The notes under the pieces: model-generated
Told to the model about the DNA's origin: nothing
The model's database searches: none
Seen by the model: only the letters and a program-made list of their open reading frames with translations
Shown here: piece by piece, positions 35,680 to 47,449 of the stretch
Numbering within the stretch: position 1 is the stretch's first letter
Layout of the letters: every line of letters begins with the position of its first letter
Source of the DNA: Holothuria scabra
Lineage: Eukaryota > Echinodermata > Holothuroidea > Aspidochirotida > Holothuriidae
Assembly: GCA_037179385.1 (NCBI GenBank)
Contig: CM074184.1
Coordinates: 13,596,001 to 13,660,000 of the forward strand
Direction: 5' to 3'
Length of the DNA: 64,000 nt
Translations under genes and position numbers: made by a program

Positions 35680-37665
35680 CAGTGGGGTAGCTACTGGGGG
35701 GGGGGGGCGGGGGGGCAAGTTGCCCCCCCCCCGGAAAAATTTTTGGGGAAATTTGATGAATCTTATTATTATTACAAAAATTTCACAAAAATTTCTCAGA
35801 ATTTTTGTTAGAATAAGAAATTGTGAGACATTTCAAATACATAATTCGTATTTTCATGCAACAAATTAACTCAGATTTCGTCAGTGTCTCAGGAACCGGT
35901 CCAATTCGTGTTCCACTGAAATGCCCTCGTCGCGTAGCAGATTGCATGTTCTCTGGTGCTTGTATACGCACGGGGGTTATGATCAGTGCATTTCAGTGCA
36001 CAGGAAGCTGTTATTCAGGTGATACTTTGGGAATTCATCAGTAAAAGGATGTGAAAACTGACAAGTCACTACCGTAGACCCCCGAGGTTGTTATGTTCTT
36101 CTACAAGCTAGCAGTAGCTGTACGATTTTACTCTGTGTACATAACGATGGATCGGGCTGAAACAATCCATGGCCAACGATAAACTTAAAGTTAATCTAGA
36201 AATTAGAATTAACGGGAACCGTTGGCACACTTAGATTTTGTTACTTAGCCTAATCCTTGGGAACTTACAAGCTAGTTCGGGAAAATAGCTTTCTGCTCAC
36301 TTTGAATGTATCAATAAATGGACAATGAGTACCTTGTGGCCTTCTACACATAACAGACTGCTTTTCTCACAGGATATCCTGTGTGATCGAGCCACTATTA
36401 GGCCTCCTTAGTGTCGTGCGAAGAGGACACCATTGGGCCATGCCCCCCTCACTGATGCCATTTTTTCTTTGTTCTTAAAAGTAGGTAGTCTAACTTTATT
36501 AACACAGATTTTACTTCAAAAGATAGCATATGTGGCACCAGAATGCTTATAAGGACACCCAATTTTTCAAAATTTTTCAAAAGGGAAGGATTGTCCTTGC
36601 AAGGTCTTTCAGTGATGCCAATTTTTTTATTCCTACAAATAGACCTAGGCAAATTCTGTCAAATTCCAATTTTTACTTAAAAAGGTAGACTCTATTTCCC
36701 ACTGGTGGCATCGATAAAAAAACTACATGTTTAGATTCTCTTTACAAGCATAAATACGCTATTTTAATCATCTGAGGGGTCTGATTTTTCGAAATTTTCT
36801 TTACGCTCCGCGCCAGCCAATGGTGGCGCTTCGCTCGGTCTTTTGGGCAAAATTACATTTTTGGAGTAAAATTAGCTCTTAACTCTCTGATCACTTTGCA
36901 GTTTGCGAACATATTTTGAAGTGAGCATTTTATTGCAAACGACAAAAGAAGAAAGCGACTGGCTAGATTCTTCGTATTAGCCTGGAAAATGCTATTTCCG
37001 GCCATCTAAGGGGTCTGATTTTTCCAAATTTTCTCTACGCTCCGCGCCAACCAATGGTGGCGCTCCGCTTAGATAATCTTTATGACAAAATAACATTTTG
37101 TGACCAAGAAAAACCACAAATACCGATCAATGCTCTTTTATTTGGACTTCTAAAAGTGTGCAAATTTAATGACAAGTTTTACTTTGTAAGGTAGCATAAA
37201 TGGCATAAGAGTGCATGTAAAGACACAAAAGTTTCAGTTTTATCCTCATGAACCACCACGATTCAACCTTAAACACCGTTCCTGTCAAAGTCGAAAATGT
37301 TGCACCATTTTGCATGTAGGCTACTTGAAAAGGTCAAATAATTTCCGGACACCCCTCCCTTTAGACCATACTGCATGCCCCCCCCCCCTTCAGAGAAATC
37401 CTGCGTACGCCACTGCTTTAGTACATACAAATAAACCGGATATTGTTTACCAAAATAATATACTTTGTTATTTCCGATTGCTCTATGTTATAATTTAAGA
37501 TTAAAATGCAGGTAATATTACAAAATGTCAAGGTAATGTTGTTATACTTGTAAGTTTGCATATTTTATATGAAATACATACACATTGACCGGGAAAAGTT
37601 TTGGGGAAATTTCATACCTTTGCCCCCCCCCCCCCCCCCTGGAAAAAATCCTAGCTACGCCACTG
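35680..37665. mobile_element. hAT-type non-autonomous element, 1986 bp, with 8-bp target duplication
   Basis: Left terminus CAGTGGGGTAGCTA, right terminus CTAGCTACGCCACTG (inverted). It is flanked by identical 8-mers ATTCAGAC at 35672-35679 and 37666-37673. G/C homopolymers sit just inside both ends. The uninterrupted satellite elsewhere in the window has one such 8-mer-like site (for example near TTCATTAAGACCTAAAGC read on the reverse strand), confirming insertion into the array. The CAGTGGCGTAGC terminus and 8-bp duplication are characteristic of hAT. No transposase frame is present. Internally there is a roughly 234-bp duplication (36769 and 37003) and another hAT-like end (TGCGTACGCCACTG near 37403-37416). 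Confidence 0.85.
36769..37075 (+). repeat. 234-bp-spaced direct duplication inside the hAT element
   Basis: CATCTGAGGGGTCTGATTTT with following CTCCGCGCCAGCCAATGGTG at 36769, and the same with few changes at 37003. The intervening sequence differs, so only the ~70-bp motif is clearly duplicated. Confidence 0.7.
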
Positions 37666-37673
37666 ATTCAGAC

Positions 37674-39900
37674 CTAAGATGAGGGACAAGTTATTTATTG
37701 GCTTGTTTAACAAATAGATCAAGTAAGACCGACTCACTATATCATTTCCGGCTAAAGGCGGAAGAATTATGTTTCGTACGAAGAAGTACTAATATTTTCT
37801 ACGAAGAACTAAGATGATAATTACGGAAATGTACGGAGTATGTTGCTTGCGATATGCATATATCTAAAAATAGAGTGCATTTACTTCATTTTTAAGTTAA
37901 TTTGCTTACCAAAGAAAGTTCAAAGAAATCCATGCGCGGGGTATAGCTTTTCACTCGATTGTTTTGGCCATAGCAAATAGTGAGATTAAAGCACCTTTTT
38001 TGTTCCGATTTAAAGTCAACAACAATTTAATATTATTTCGCACGAAGTAGAACTTGAACGTGTGTACAAGCTACTCATATCGGTATTGGCGCATGAATAC
38101 ATCTTTTTACAAAATGTACGAAATATTGTTTGGTGATATAAACTTAGCGATTGAAGTTCCCTTTAATTTGTGAAATGATGCACCCGAGGAAAAGTCAAGA
38201 CATTTCAATGTAGTAGCTTTTAAGTGGAGTCTCGATTGGTTTGTTTAAGAAATAGATCGAGAACTTTCTATGCACTGTGTCGATCCCGGCTAGACGCGAA
38301 AAACTTAAACATTTTATGTTTCGCACGAAGTTGTAGTAATGTATGTTTACAAAGCGCTAAAATCATTAGTACGCATATATACAGCTTTGTACGGAAATGT
38401 ACGAAGTAAATTATTTATTATATATATTGAAAAACTGAGTTATAAGTTTCTTAATTTTAAGTTAAGTTGCTTACAATAGAAAGTCAAAAAAATGAGATTT
38501 CAACTTGAGGGGAAGCTTTTCACTCGACTGGTTTGGTCGGCAAATGGATCCAGTATAAGATACATTTTGTGTGCCCAAGCTTTAAGGCGACAACAGTTAA
38601 GTACTACTTCGTGCGAAGTAAAACAAAAATATGTTTACCGGCTACTCAGTTGTCCTGATTTAAGTTGAGGTAACGCCATAAACAAATTTACAATATAGCT
38701 ATTGGACACTTCAGTTTGAGGGGTAGAGCTTTACTGGAAAATAATGGTTACCAAATCAAGAAAGATCACGTAAGACCAATGCATATCGCGACCGACAACG
38801 ATTTAAATTATCTTGAATTCGTAAAAATTATATTACAAATATGGACCTATATCTTGCTAAAAGTAAACTGTTGAATCCATTCACTCCAAAAATATTTCAC
38901 AAATATTCGCAGGTATCCGCGTATGTGACCGCAAAATAAGTTTTGTTTTAAAAAACAATTGTGCTACGTATTATGAAGAAAACACGCTTATTAACTTTTT
39001 CTGTAGGGAGTGGGCAGGTTCATATATACCGCAAAACCCACTTTGGGGTATCCGCGCATGTGTCCGCTATCAATAGCAGAGGTAACTTTTCCAAGGTCCT
39101 TTCCATTTGGCCTCGATGGGCCTTTAAAAGAGGATTAGGGTCAGTCCATGGTTGCTTTCACCAAAACCGTCGATTAAGACCTAAAACTTAGCGCCAAGTT
39201 GTCTTCATTTTTTTTTTTGAGATTGTTGACGGGAGAAAGTAAAAAAATGACATTTCAACGTGAGGGGAACTTGAGGTCTCCAATCGATTTGTTTCATCAA
39301 GAAAAAGATTCAGTAAGATTAAACATTTTCGTCTGTCCCGGCTTAAGGACGACTGTATTTTTAGTTTGGTTCGCACAAAAGAAAACTATAAATGTTTACG
39401 AGCTACCCAAATTATTATTACGCATGGACACAGCTTCTTCGTACGAAAGAGTATGAAGTACTTTATCGATATAGTCCTAAATTCGGCGATAATTTCACTT
39501 CAGTTTGTGTGATGTTGCACCCGGGAGAAAGTTAAAATAAAAATATTCTATTTTTGTAGTAGCTTTTTATTCGATTGGTTTGTTTAGCAAATAGATCCAG
39601 TAAGATAAGGCATTTTGTCTGTCCATTGTAAAATGCGACAACACTTCAATTCTGTTTCGTACGAAGTTCATTAATCTATGATTACGAGCGCTTCAAATTT
39701 TTGTTACGCAGGAATACGGCTCCGTACAAAACTGTACGAAATGGTGTTTGGGGATATGACATCAAATTGAGCAACAATTAAAGTTGTCCTAATTTTTTAT
39801 GAGACTGAACTGATAAGGCGAGAAAGCCCGACAAAAGGGCATTTTAACTTTAGAGGTAGCTTTCACTCGATTGGTTTCGTCGATAAATAGATCTCTTTGG
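37674..39900 (+). repeat. Diverged satellite monomers, left arm
   Basis: Monomers of the same family, older and less uniform than those at 39.9-44.9 kb. Backbone landmarks such as GATTGGTTTGTTTAGCAAATAG and palindromes or variants at 37773, about 38320, 38609, 39438, 39656 recur, but spacing is irregular. No coding exon was recognised. Confidence 0.75.
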
Positions 39901-42900
39901 AAGAAGGCATTTTGTCTGTCCAGGTCCAGGTGTGTTTCGTACGAAGTAGAACTAATATATGTATGTTTACGAGCTACCAGTAACTAGTAACCATGCATGC
40001 AGCTTCGCACGAAAAGGTACTAAATATTGCTTAATGATACATACCTTAAATATTGCAAAAAGCCTCATTTATTTTTTTGTGATGGTGCAACCGATTGAGA
40101 AACAGAAGAAGGACGTTTTAATATCGAAGCTTTACACCCGATTGGGCTTGTTAGATAAATAAATATGTAAATCCAACGCATTATGTCATGTCTGGATAAA
40201 GGCGAATTATTAATGTTTATATTTCGTACGGATTAGTAGTGATACGCTTACAAAGTACTCTCATTAGTATAACGCATTTATACAGTTTCGTACGGAAATG
40301 TACAAAGTATATTCTTTTGAGACATTATATTTAAAAATGAGTGATAAGTTCCTTGATTCTGAATTTAAGTTGCTCACAAGAAAAAGTCAAAAGAAATGAT
40401 ATTTTAACTTGACAGGTAGCTTTTCACTCGATTGATTTCGTCAATAAATAGATATCTTTGAAGAAGGCATTTTGACTGTCCAGGTTTAGGGCGACAGCAA
40501 GTTAAGTGTGTTTCGTACGAGGTAGAACTAATATATGTATGTTCACGACCTACCAGTAACTAGTATCCATGCATGCAGCTTCGCACGGAAATGTACTTAA
40601 TATTTCTAAATGATACAGACCTGAAATTTTGCAATTCGACTCTTTCATTTTTTGTGGTGGTGCAACCGAGGGAAATTAAAATAGGAGGACATTTTAATGT
40701 CGAAGCTTTACACTCCATAGGCTTGTTAAATAAACATTGTAAAAGCCAACGCATTATGTCAGACCTGACTAAAGGCGAATTATTAAAGTTTATATTTCGT
40801 ACGGAGTAGTAGTAATACGTTAACAAAGTACTTTCATTATTATTACGCATTTATACAGTTTCGTACGGAAATGTACAAGATATATTCTTTTAAGACATAT
40901 ATTGAAAATCTGATTGATATTTTCTTTAATTTTTAAGTAAAGTTGCTTTCAAAAGAAAAGTCAAAAGAAATGATATTTTAACTTGACAGGTAGCTTTTCA
41001 CTCGGTTGGTTTCGTCAATAAATAGATGTCTTTGGAAGAAGGCATTTTGTCTGTCCAGGTCTAGGGCGACAGCAATTTGAGTGTATTTCGTACGAAATAG
41101 AACTAATATATGTATGTTAACGAGTTACCAGTAACTAGTATCCATGCATGCAGCTTCGCACGAAAATGTACTAAATACTGCTTAGTGATACAGACTTAAA
41201 TATTGCAATAAGACTCCTTCACTTTTTGTGATGGTGCAACCGAGGGAAAGTAAAAAAGAGGACATTTTAATGTCGAAGCTTTACACTCGATAGGCTTGTT
41301 AAATATATATCGAAAAAGCCAACGCATTATGTCAAACCTGGCTAAAGGCGAATTATTAAAGTTTATATTTCGTACGGAGTAGTAGTAATACGTTAACAAG
41401 GTACTTTCATTATTATTACGCATTTATACAGTTTCGTACGGAAATGTACAAGGTATATTCTTTTAAGACAAATATTGAAAAACTGAGTGATATTTTCTTT
41501 GATTTTTAAGTAAAGTTGCTTTCAAGAGAAAAGTCAAAAGAAATGATATTTTAACTTGACAGGTAGCTTTTCACTCGGTTGGTTTCGTCAATAAATAGAT
41601 GTCTTTGGAAGAAGGCATTTTGTCTGTCCAGGTTTAGGGCGACAGCAATTTGAGTGTGTTTCGTACGAAATAGAACTAATATATGTATGTTAACGAGTTA
41701 CCAGTAACTAGTATCCATGCATGCAGCTTCGCACGAAAATGTACTTAATTTTGTTTAATGAAACAGACCTTAAATTTTGCAATAAGACTCCTTCACTTTT
41801 TGTGATGGTGCAACCGAGGGAAAGTAAAAAAGAGGACATTTTAATGTCGAAGCTTTACACTCAATAGGCTTGTTAAATAAATATCGAAAAAGCCAACGCA
41901 TTATGTCAGACCTGGCTAAAGGCGAATTATTAAAGTTTATATTTCGTACGGAGTAGTAGTAATACGTTAACAAGGTACTTTCATTATTATTACGCATTTA
42001 TACAGTTTCGTACGGAAATGTTCAAGGTATATTCTTTTAAGACAAATATTGAAAAACTGAGTGATATTTTCTTTGATTTTTAAGTAAAGTTGCTCACAAG
42101 AGAAAAGTCAAAAGAAATGATATTTTAACTTGACAGGTAGCTTTTCACTCGATTGGTTTCGTCAATAAATAGATCCCTGTGGAAGAAGGCATTTTATCTC
42201 TCCAGGTTTAGGGCGACAGCAATTTGAGTGTGTTTCGTACGAAGTAGAACAAATATATGTATGTTTACGAGCTACCAGTAACTAGTATTAATGCATGCAG
42301 CTTCGCACAAAAATGTACTTAATATTCCTTAATGATACATACCTTTAATTTTGCAATAAGACTCTTTCACTTTTTGTGATGGTGCAACCGATTGAGAAAA
42401 AACGAAGGACGTTTTAATATCGAAGCTTTACACCCGATAGGCTTGTTAGATAAATAAATATGTAAACCCAACGCATTATGTCATGTCTGGATAAAGGCGA
42501 ATTATTGATGTTTATATTTCGTACGGAGTAGTAGTGATACGCTTACAAAGTACTCTCATTAGTATAACGCATTTATACAGTTTCGTACGGAAATGTACAA
42601 ATTATTTTCTTTTAAGACATTATATTGAAAAAATGAGTGATAAGTTCCTTGATTCTGATTTTAGGTTGCTCACAAGAAAAAGTCAAAAGAAATGATATTT
42701 TAACTTGACAGGTAGCTTTTCACTCGATTGATTTCGTCAATGAAAAGATCTCTTTGAAGAAGGCATTTTGACTGTCCAGGTCTAGGGCGACAGCAAGTTA
42801 AGTGTGTTTCGTACGAGGTAGAACTAATATATGTATGTTCACGACCTACCAGTAACTAGTATCCATGCATGCAGCTTCGCACGGAAATGTACTTAATATT

Positions 42901-43492
42901 TCTAAATGATACAGACCTGAAATTTTGCAATTCGACTCTTTCATTTTTTGTGGTGGTGCAACCGAGGGAAATTAAAATAGTAGGACATTTTAATGTCGAA
43001 GCTTTACACTCGATAGGCTTGTTAAATAAATATTGAAAAAGCCAACGCATTATGTCAGACCTGGCTAAAGGCGAATTATTAAAGTTTATATTTCGCACGG
43101 AGTAGTAGTAATACGTTAACAAAGTACTTCCATTATTATTACGCATTTATACAGTTTCGTACGGAAATGTACAAAGTATGTTCTTTTAAGACATATACAG
43201 AAAAACTAAGTGATAATTTTCTTGATTTTTAAGTAAAGTTGCTTACAAAAGAAAAGTCAAAAGAAATGATATTTTAACTTGACAGGTAGCTTTTCACTCG
43301 ATTGGTTTCGTCAATAAATAGATCTCTGTGGAAGAAGGCATTTTATCTCTCCAGGTCTAGGGCGACAGCAATTTGAGTGTGTTTCGTACGAAGTAGAACT
43401 AATATATGTATGTTTAAGAGCTATGAGTAGCTAGTATCAATGCATGCAGCTTCGCACGAAAATTTACTTAATATTGCTTAATGATACAGGCC

Positions 43493-43758
43493 TTAAAGGT
43501 AAATAGCAGTCCCCCCAAACCTATTTTGAAGAAACAGCTAAATAACACAATTTTCATCTTCTTTCTCTTCAAAGTATCATTCACAACATTTTATTGTAAA
43601 GCTATTGCATATTCAAGGTAAACCAAGCAGAAATTTCCTATAACTTTCAAATTTGAAGAGAAAAAAAAATTTTGTCACATGACTCCCAACAGCCAATCAT
43701 GAAACTGAACAGTATACAACACTACTTCCGTTTGGGTTGTCTGTTCTTGCCCTTTAAA
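43493..43758 (+). mobile_element. MITE family B inserted in the satellite, copy 2
   Basis: The empty site in neighbouring units reads ACC-TTAAA-TTTTGC. Here it is split into TTAAA at 43493-43497 and at 43754-43758 around a 256-bp element whose termini are GGTAAATAGCAG and, reversed, GGGCAAGAACAG. The target is compatible with TA or TTAA. The interior matches 247-500. Confidence 0.85.
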
Positions 43759-44331
43759 TTTTGCAATAAGACTCCCTCACTTTTTGTGAAGGTGCAACCA
43801 AGGGAAATTAAAAAAGAGGACATTTTAATGTCGAAGCTTTACTTTCGATAGGCTTGTTTAATAAATAAATATTGTAAAAGCCAACGCATTATGTCAGGTC
43901 TGACTAAAGGCGAATTATTAAAGTTTATATTTCGTACGGAGTAGTAGTAATACGTTAACAAAGTACTTCCATTATTATTACGCATTTATACAGTTTCGTA
44001 CGGAAATGTACAAAGTATGTTCTTTTAAGACATATACAGAAAAACTAAGTGATAATTTTCTTGATTTTTAAGTAAAGTTGCTTACAAAAGAAAAGTCAAA
44101 AGAAATGATATTTTAACTTGACAGGTAGCTTTTCACTCGATTGGTTTCGTCAATAAATAGATCTCTGTGGAAGAAGGCATTTTATCTCTCCAGGTCTAGG
44201 GCGACAGCAATTTGAGTGTGTTTCGTACGAAGTAGAACTAATATATGTATGTTTAAGAGCTATGAGTAGCTAGTATCAATGCATGCAGCTTCGCACGAAA
44301 ATGTACTTAATATTGCTTAATGATACAGGCC

Positions 44332-44597
44332 TTAAAGGTAAATAGCAGTCCCCCCAAACCTATTTTGAAGAAACAGCTAAATAACACAATTTTCATCTTC
44401 TTTCTCTTCAAAGTATCATTCACAACATTTTATTGTAAAGCTATTGCATATTCAAGGTAAACCAAGCAGAAATTTCCTATAACTTTCAAATTTGAAGAGA
44501 AAAAAAAATTTTGTCACATGACTCCCAACAGCCAATCATGAAACTGAACAGTATACAACACTACTTCCGTTTGGGTTGTCTGTTCTTGCCCTTTAAA
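44332..44597 (+). mobile_element. MITE family B inserted in the satellite, copy 3 (co-amplified)
   Basis: Same element, same site, nearly the same sequence as 43493-43758, exactly one 839-bp unit downstream. The copy arose by duplication of the satellite unit rather than by a second transposition. Confidence 0.85.
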
Positions 44598-45164
44598 TTT
44601 TGCAATAAGACTCCCTCACTTTTTGTGAAGGTGCAACCAAGGGAAATTAAAAAAGAGGACATTTTAATGTCGAAGCTTTACTTTCGATAGGCTTGTTTAA
44701 TAAATAAATATTGTAAAAGCCAACGCATTATGTCAGGTCTGACTAAAGGCGAATTATTAAAGTTTATATTTCGTACGGAGTAGTAGTAATACGTTAACAA
44801 AGTACTTCCATTATTATGACGCATTTATACAGTTTCGTAAGGAAATGTGTTCCTTCACTTGAAGTCAAGTCATTTACGAGAGAAAACGAAGATAAGTTAT
44901 ATCTCGATGTGCGAAGTTGCTTTCATTCGATAATGTTGATCGAAAAATACCTGCAGTATAAGTTAAGGCATTATGTCTCCCCCAGCTTAAAGTCGACAAC
45001 AATTTTAAGCTGATTTCTTACAAAGTAGATGTATTACAAGTTTATGAGCTAATAAAAATGTTTATACACAGTCATACAGCTTCGTAAGAAATATTGCTTG
45101 AAATTGTGCGAAAAAGTGCGAATAGTTCTTATGATGTTATACACGAGAGAGGAGGAGAGCCCCC

Positions 45165-45350
45165 CCGTCAGAAGGTCTGTATTATTAAGCAATATTAAGT
45201 TCATTTTCGTGCGAAGCTGCATGCACGGTTACTAGTTACTGGTAGCTCGTAAGCATACATTTATTAGTTCTTCTTCGTACGAAACACACTTAAACTGCTG
45301 TCGCCCTAGACCTGGACAGAAAAAATGCCTTCTTCCAAAGATATGTTTTT
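45165..45350 (-). repeat. Inverted satellite fragment before the Penelope-like element
   Basis: The reverse complement of the left-arm monomer (TTCGTGCGAAGCTGCATGCA, ACTAGTTACTGGTAGCTCGT, TTCGTACGAAACACAC, TCGCCCTAGACCTGGACAG). It follows forward-oriented satellite that ends at about 45120, giving a local orientation switch. Confidence 0.8.
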
Positions 45351-45588
45351 GTTTTATACAAAACTGGACCAATATGGACGTTACAAAGTTCTCGAGTTTC
45401 TATTAGCTATCAGACAACTTCGTTAGAAACTTAACCAAACATAGAGTTCATGATCAATGTATGCATCTAGAAATTGCCGTTCACCGTCACACCAATCGAG
45501 TAAAAAAAACTACTTCACAAGCTGAAGAGACCATTTCCTTTTACTTTCTCCCGTGTACAATCAGTAAAGATGGAAACCAGGAAAAATA

Positions 45589-47043
45589 ATGCAGTTTGTC
45601 ACCAATTGTGAAGTCATAGACTGGTTTAGAGAAATACACGACAAACACCAACAATCGTTTATTGCTTTTGACGTTTGTGAGTTTTACCCCTCAATTACTA
45701 CCGACCTCCTCAACGAGGCTTTAGACTTTGCATCAAACTACACAGACATACCATCATTCGAAAGGCACATTATCTTCCACACAAAGAAAACTATGCTGTT
45801 CAACGTTGAAACACCATGGTGCAAGAGTACCCAATCTTTATTCGATGTCACCATGGGTAGTTTCGACGGTGCTGAAACTTGTGAACTAATAGGATTGTAC
45901 CTCCTATCACAACTTCAGCACATTAACATGAATGTCGGCCTATACAGAGAAGACGGTTTGGCTGTTTGCAAAGCAACACCAAGGCAAACAGAAAAAATAA
46001 AGAAAGAAATATGCAAGATATTGTCAAAAAACAATCCTAAAATAGAAATTGAAGCAAACAAAAAATTGTGAACTTCTTAGACCTTACCCTTGATCTTAGC
46101 ACAAGCACATACAAGCCATACATGAAGCCAAACAACACCCCTCTCTATGTGCACAAACAGAGCAACCACCCCCCACTTATCATAAAGAACATCCCAGAAA
46201 GCATCAACAGGAGACTATGCAACATTTCTTCCGACGAAAACACATTCAACGCATCATCACCCGTATACCAGGAAGCATTACAAAGAAGTGACTATGGGTA
46301 CAACTTAAAGTACGAGACCCAACCACCTAGCACCAGTCATTCCAAGGGATCCCCGAAACGAAGACGAAAAAGGAACATAACCTGGTTCAACCCCCCCGTT
46401 TAGTGACAGTGTCACAACCAACATTGGCAAGAAATTCTTTAACCTCTTGGACAGCTGCTTCCCACCTGGGCACACACTACATAATTTACTCAACAGGAAC
46501 ACGGTGAAACTGAGTTACAGCTGCATGGCAAACATAGACCAAATTATATCAGCGCACAACAAATACATACTGGCGAAACAGGAAGTACAACCAGCAACGC
46601 GAAGCAACTGCAATTGCAGAAGGCAAAGTGAGTGCCCATTGGAAGGCAACTGCCTCACGAACAACATTGTGTACCAAGCAACTGTAACACGCCACGACAA
46701 CAACAACGAAGAAACATACATTGGTCTAACAGAGAACACATTCAAAACAAGATACACCGCCCACAAGTCTAGCTTTAAACACAAAGGCAAAAGACACGCA
46801 ACTGCACTCAGTGAATACATCTGGAAACTAAAGGATACAAATGTAGAACACTCCGTAAAATGGAAACTAATGAACAAAGCTCGAGCATACTCCACTTCAT
46901 CTAAAACTTGTATTCTCTGTCTGGAAGAAAAGTTCTTCATTATACTCAAACCTTCCTTAGCAACTCTAAATAAAAGAAACGAACTGGTAAGCTCTTGTAG
47001 ACACAGGAACAAACATCTACTGTGCAATTATTCTAATAGGTAA
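45589..47043 (+). pseudogene. Penelope-like retroelement ORF (reverse transcriptase plus GIY-YIG nuclease), 5' truncated, two frameshifts
   Basis: Three frames form one interrupted protein. Part 1 (45589-46071) has reverse transcriptase motifs FDVCEFYPSI (residues 27-36), MGSFDGAETCELIGLYLL and YREDGLA (109-115), where this family usually has YRDD. Part 2 (46068-46403) carries NFLDLTLDL, SNHPPLIIKNIPESINRRL and NITWFNPP. Part 3 (about 46396-47043) has VKLSYSCMAN, a Cys cluster (CNCRRQSECPLEGNC), YIGLTENTFKTRY (GIY-YIG core) and a CRHRNKHLLC tail. The breaks lie at an A-run near 46056-46062 (one base short) and a C-run near 46391-46397 (one base extra). The fingers-side half of the reverse transcriptase is missing. 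The domain order and downstream hammerhead support Penelope-like assignment; the clade is not resolved. Confidence 0.85.
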
Positions 47044-47165
47044 TGTATCTTGGCTCGCTGTACACCGTTCGTGCCTGTTCACATCGAACACGGAACCAAC
47101 ACGTGCTTAAAAACGGACACGTTCAAAAGCAGCGAACATATACGTATTTAACGTTATTGACATCA

Positions 47166-47245
47166 TTCTACTTCAGGCTTCTGAGGAGTGAGGACCTACA
47201 TTATTGGCCCTTACGAAACAGTTCTGTAAAGCTATGTTGTAAGAA
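47166..47245 (+). ncRNA. Type I hammerhead ribozyme downstream of the Penelope-like ORF
   Basis: All core positions fit: CTGAGGA at 47181-47187; stem II GTGAGG (47188-47193) with CCTTAC (47209-47214); GAA at 47215-47217; stem III ACAG (47218-47221) with CTGT (47224-47227) and a 2-nt loop; cleavage-site A at 47228; stem I GCTT (47177-47180) with AAGC (47229-47232). An outer stem I helix pairs TTCTAC (47166-47171) with GTAAGAA (47239-47245) with one bulge, leaving an internal loop. Predicted cleavage is after 47228. A very short stem III is typical of hammerheads in Penelope-like elements and retrozymes. Activity has not been shown. Confidence 0.85.
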
Positions 47246-47261
47246 CTTATTGCAACCTTTT

Positions 47262-47262
<1 letters not shown>

Positions 47263-47348
<86 letters not shown>

Positions 47349-47354
47349 TATATA

Positions 47355-47393
<39 letters not shown>

Positions 47394-47396
47394 GTG
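47263..47396 (+). repeat. TA microsatellite
   Basis: About 130 bp of nearly pure (TA)n with a few AAAT, CTG and TG interruptions. It begins about 18 bp after the hammerhead and may mark the 3' junction of the Penelope-like element. Confidence 0.97.
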
Positions 47397-47449
47397 TGTG
47401 CGTGTATGTGTGATCATACTCTCTTGCGTACGAAGATGTATGCATGTAT

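Larger units (their letters stand above)
39900..44900 (+). repeat. 574-bp dimeric higher-order repeat array
   Basis: Two diverged monomers (about 289 and 284 bp) form one unit. The landmark TTCGTACGGAAATG falls at 40287, 40860, 41433, 42007, 42582, 43156, 43995 and (as TTCGTAAGG) 44834, giving steps of 573, 573, 574, 575, 574, 839 and 839. The two long steps are explained by the same MITE in units 6 and 7. Within-array identity is much higher than between the two monomers of a unit, as in satellite higher-order repeats. Confidence 0.9.

Noticed and set aside
35700..37640. Poly-G and poly-C runs as regulatory quadruplex sites
   Set aside because: They are the sub-terminal parts of the hAT-type element, and their exact lengths may be affected by sequencing error.
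40560..43146. Four similar minus-strand open frames of 75-96 codons starting MRNNN
   Set aside because: They recur at the 574-bp satellite period or multiples of it and have no protein-family features. They are chance open frames in a repeated DNA unit.
46515..47027. 170-codon minus-strand frame
   Set aside because: It is the antisense shadow of the GIY-YIG part of the Penelope-like ORF, which has recognisable motifs on the plus strand.
47043..47445. Open frames of repeated Tyr-Ile on both strands
   Set aside because: They are translations of the TA microsatellite.
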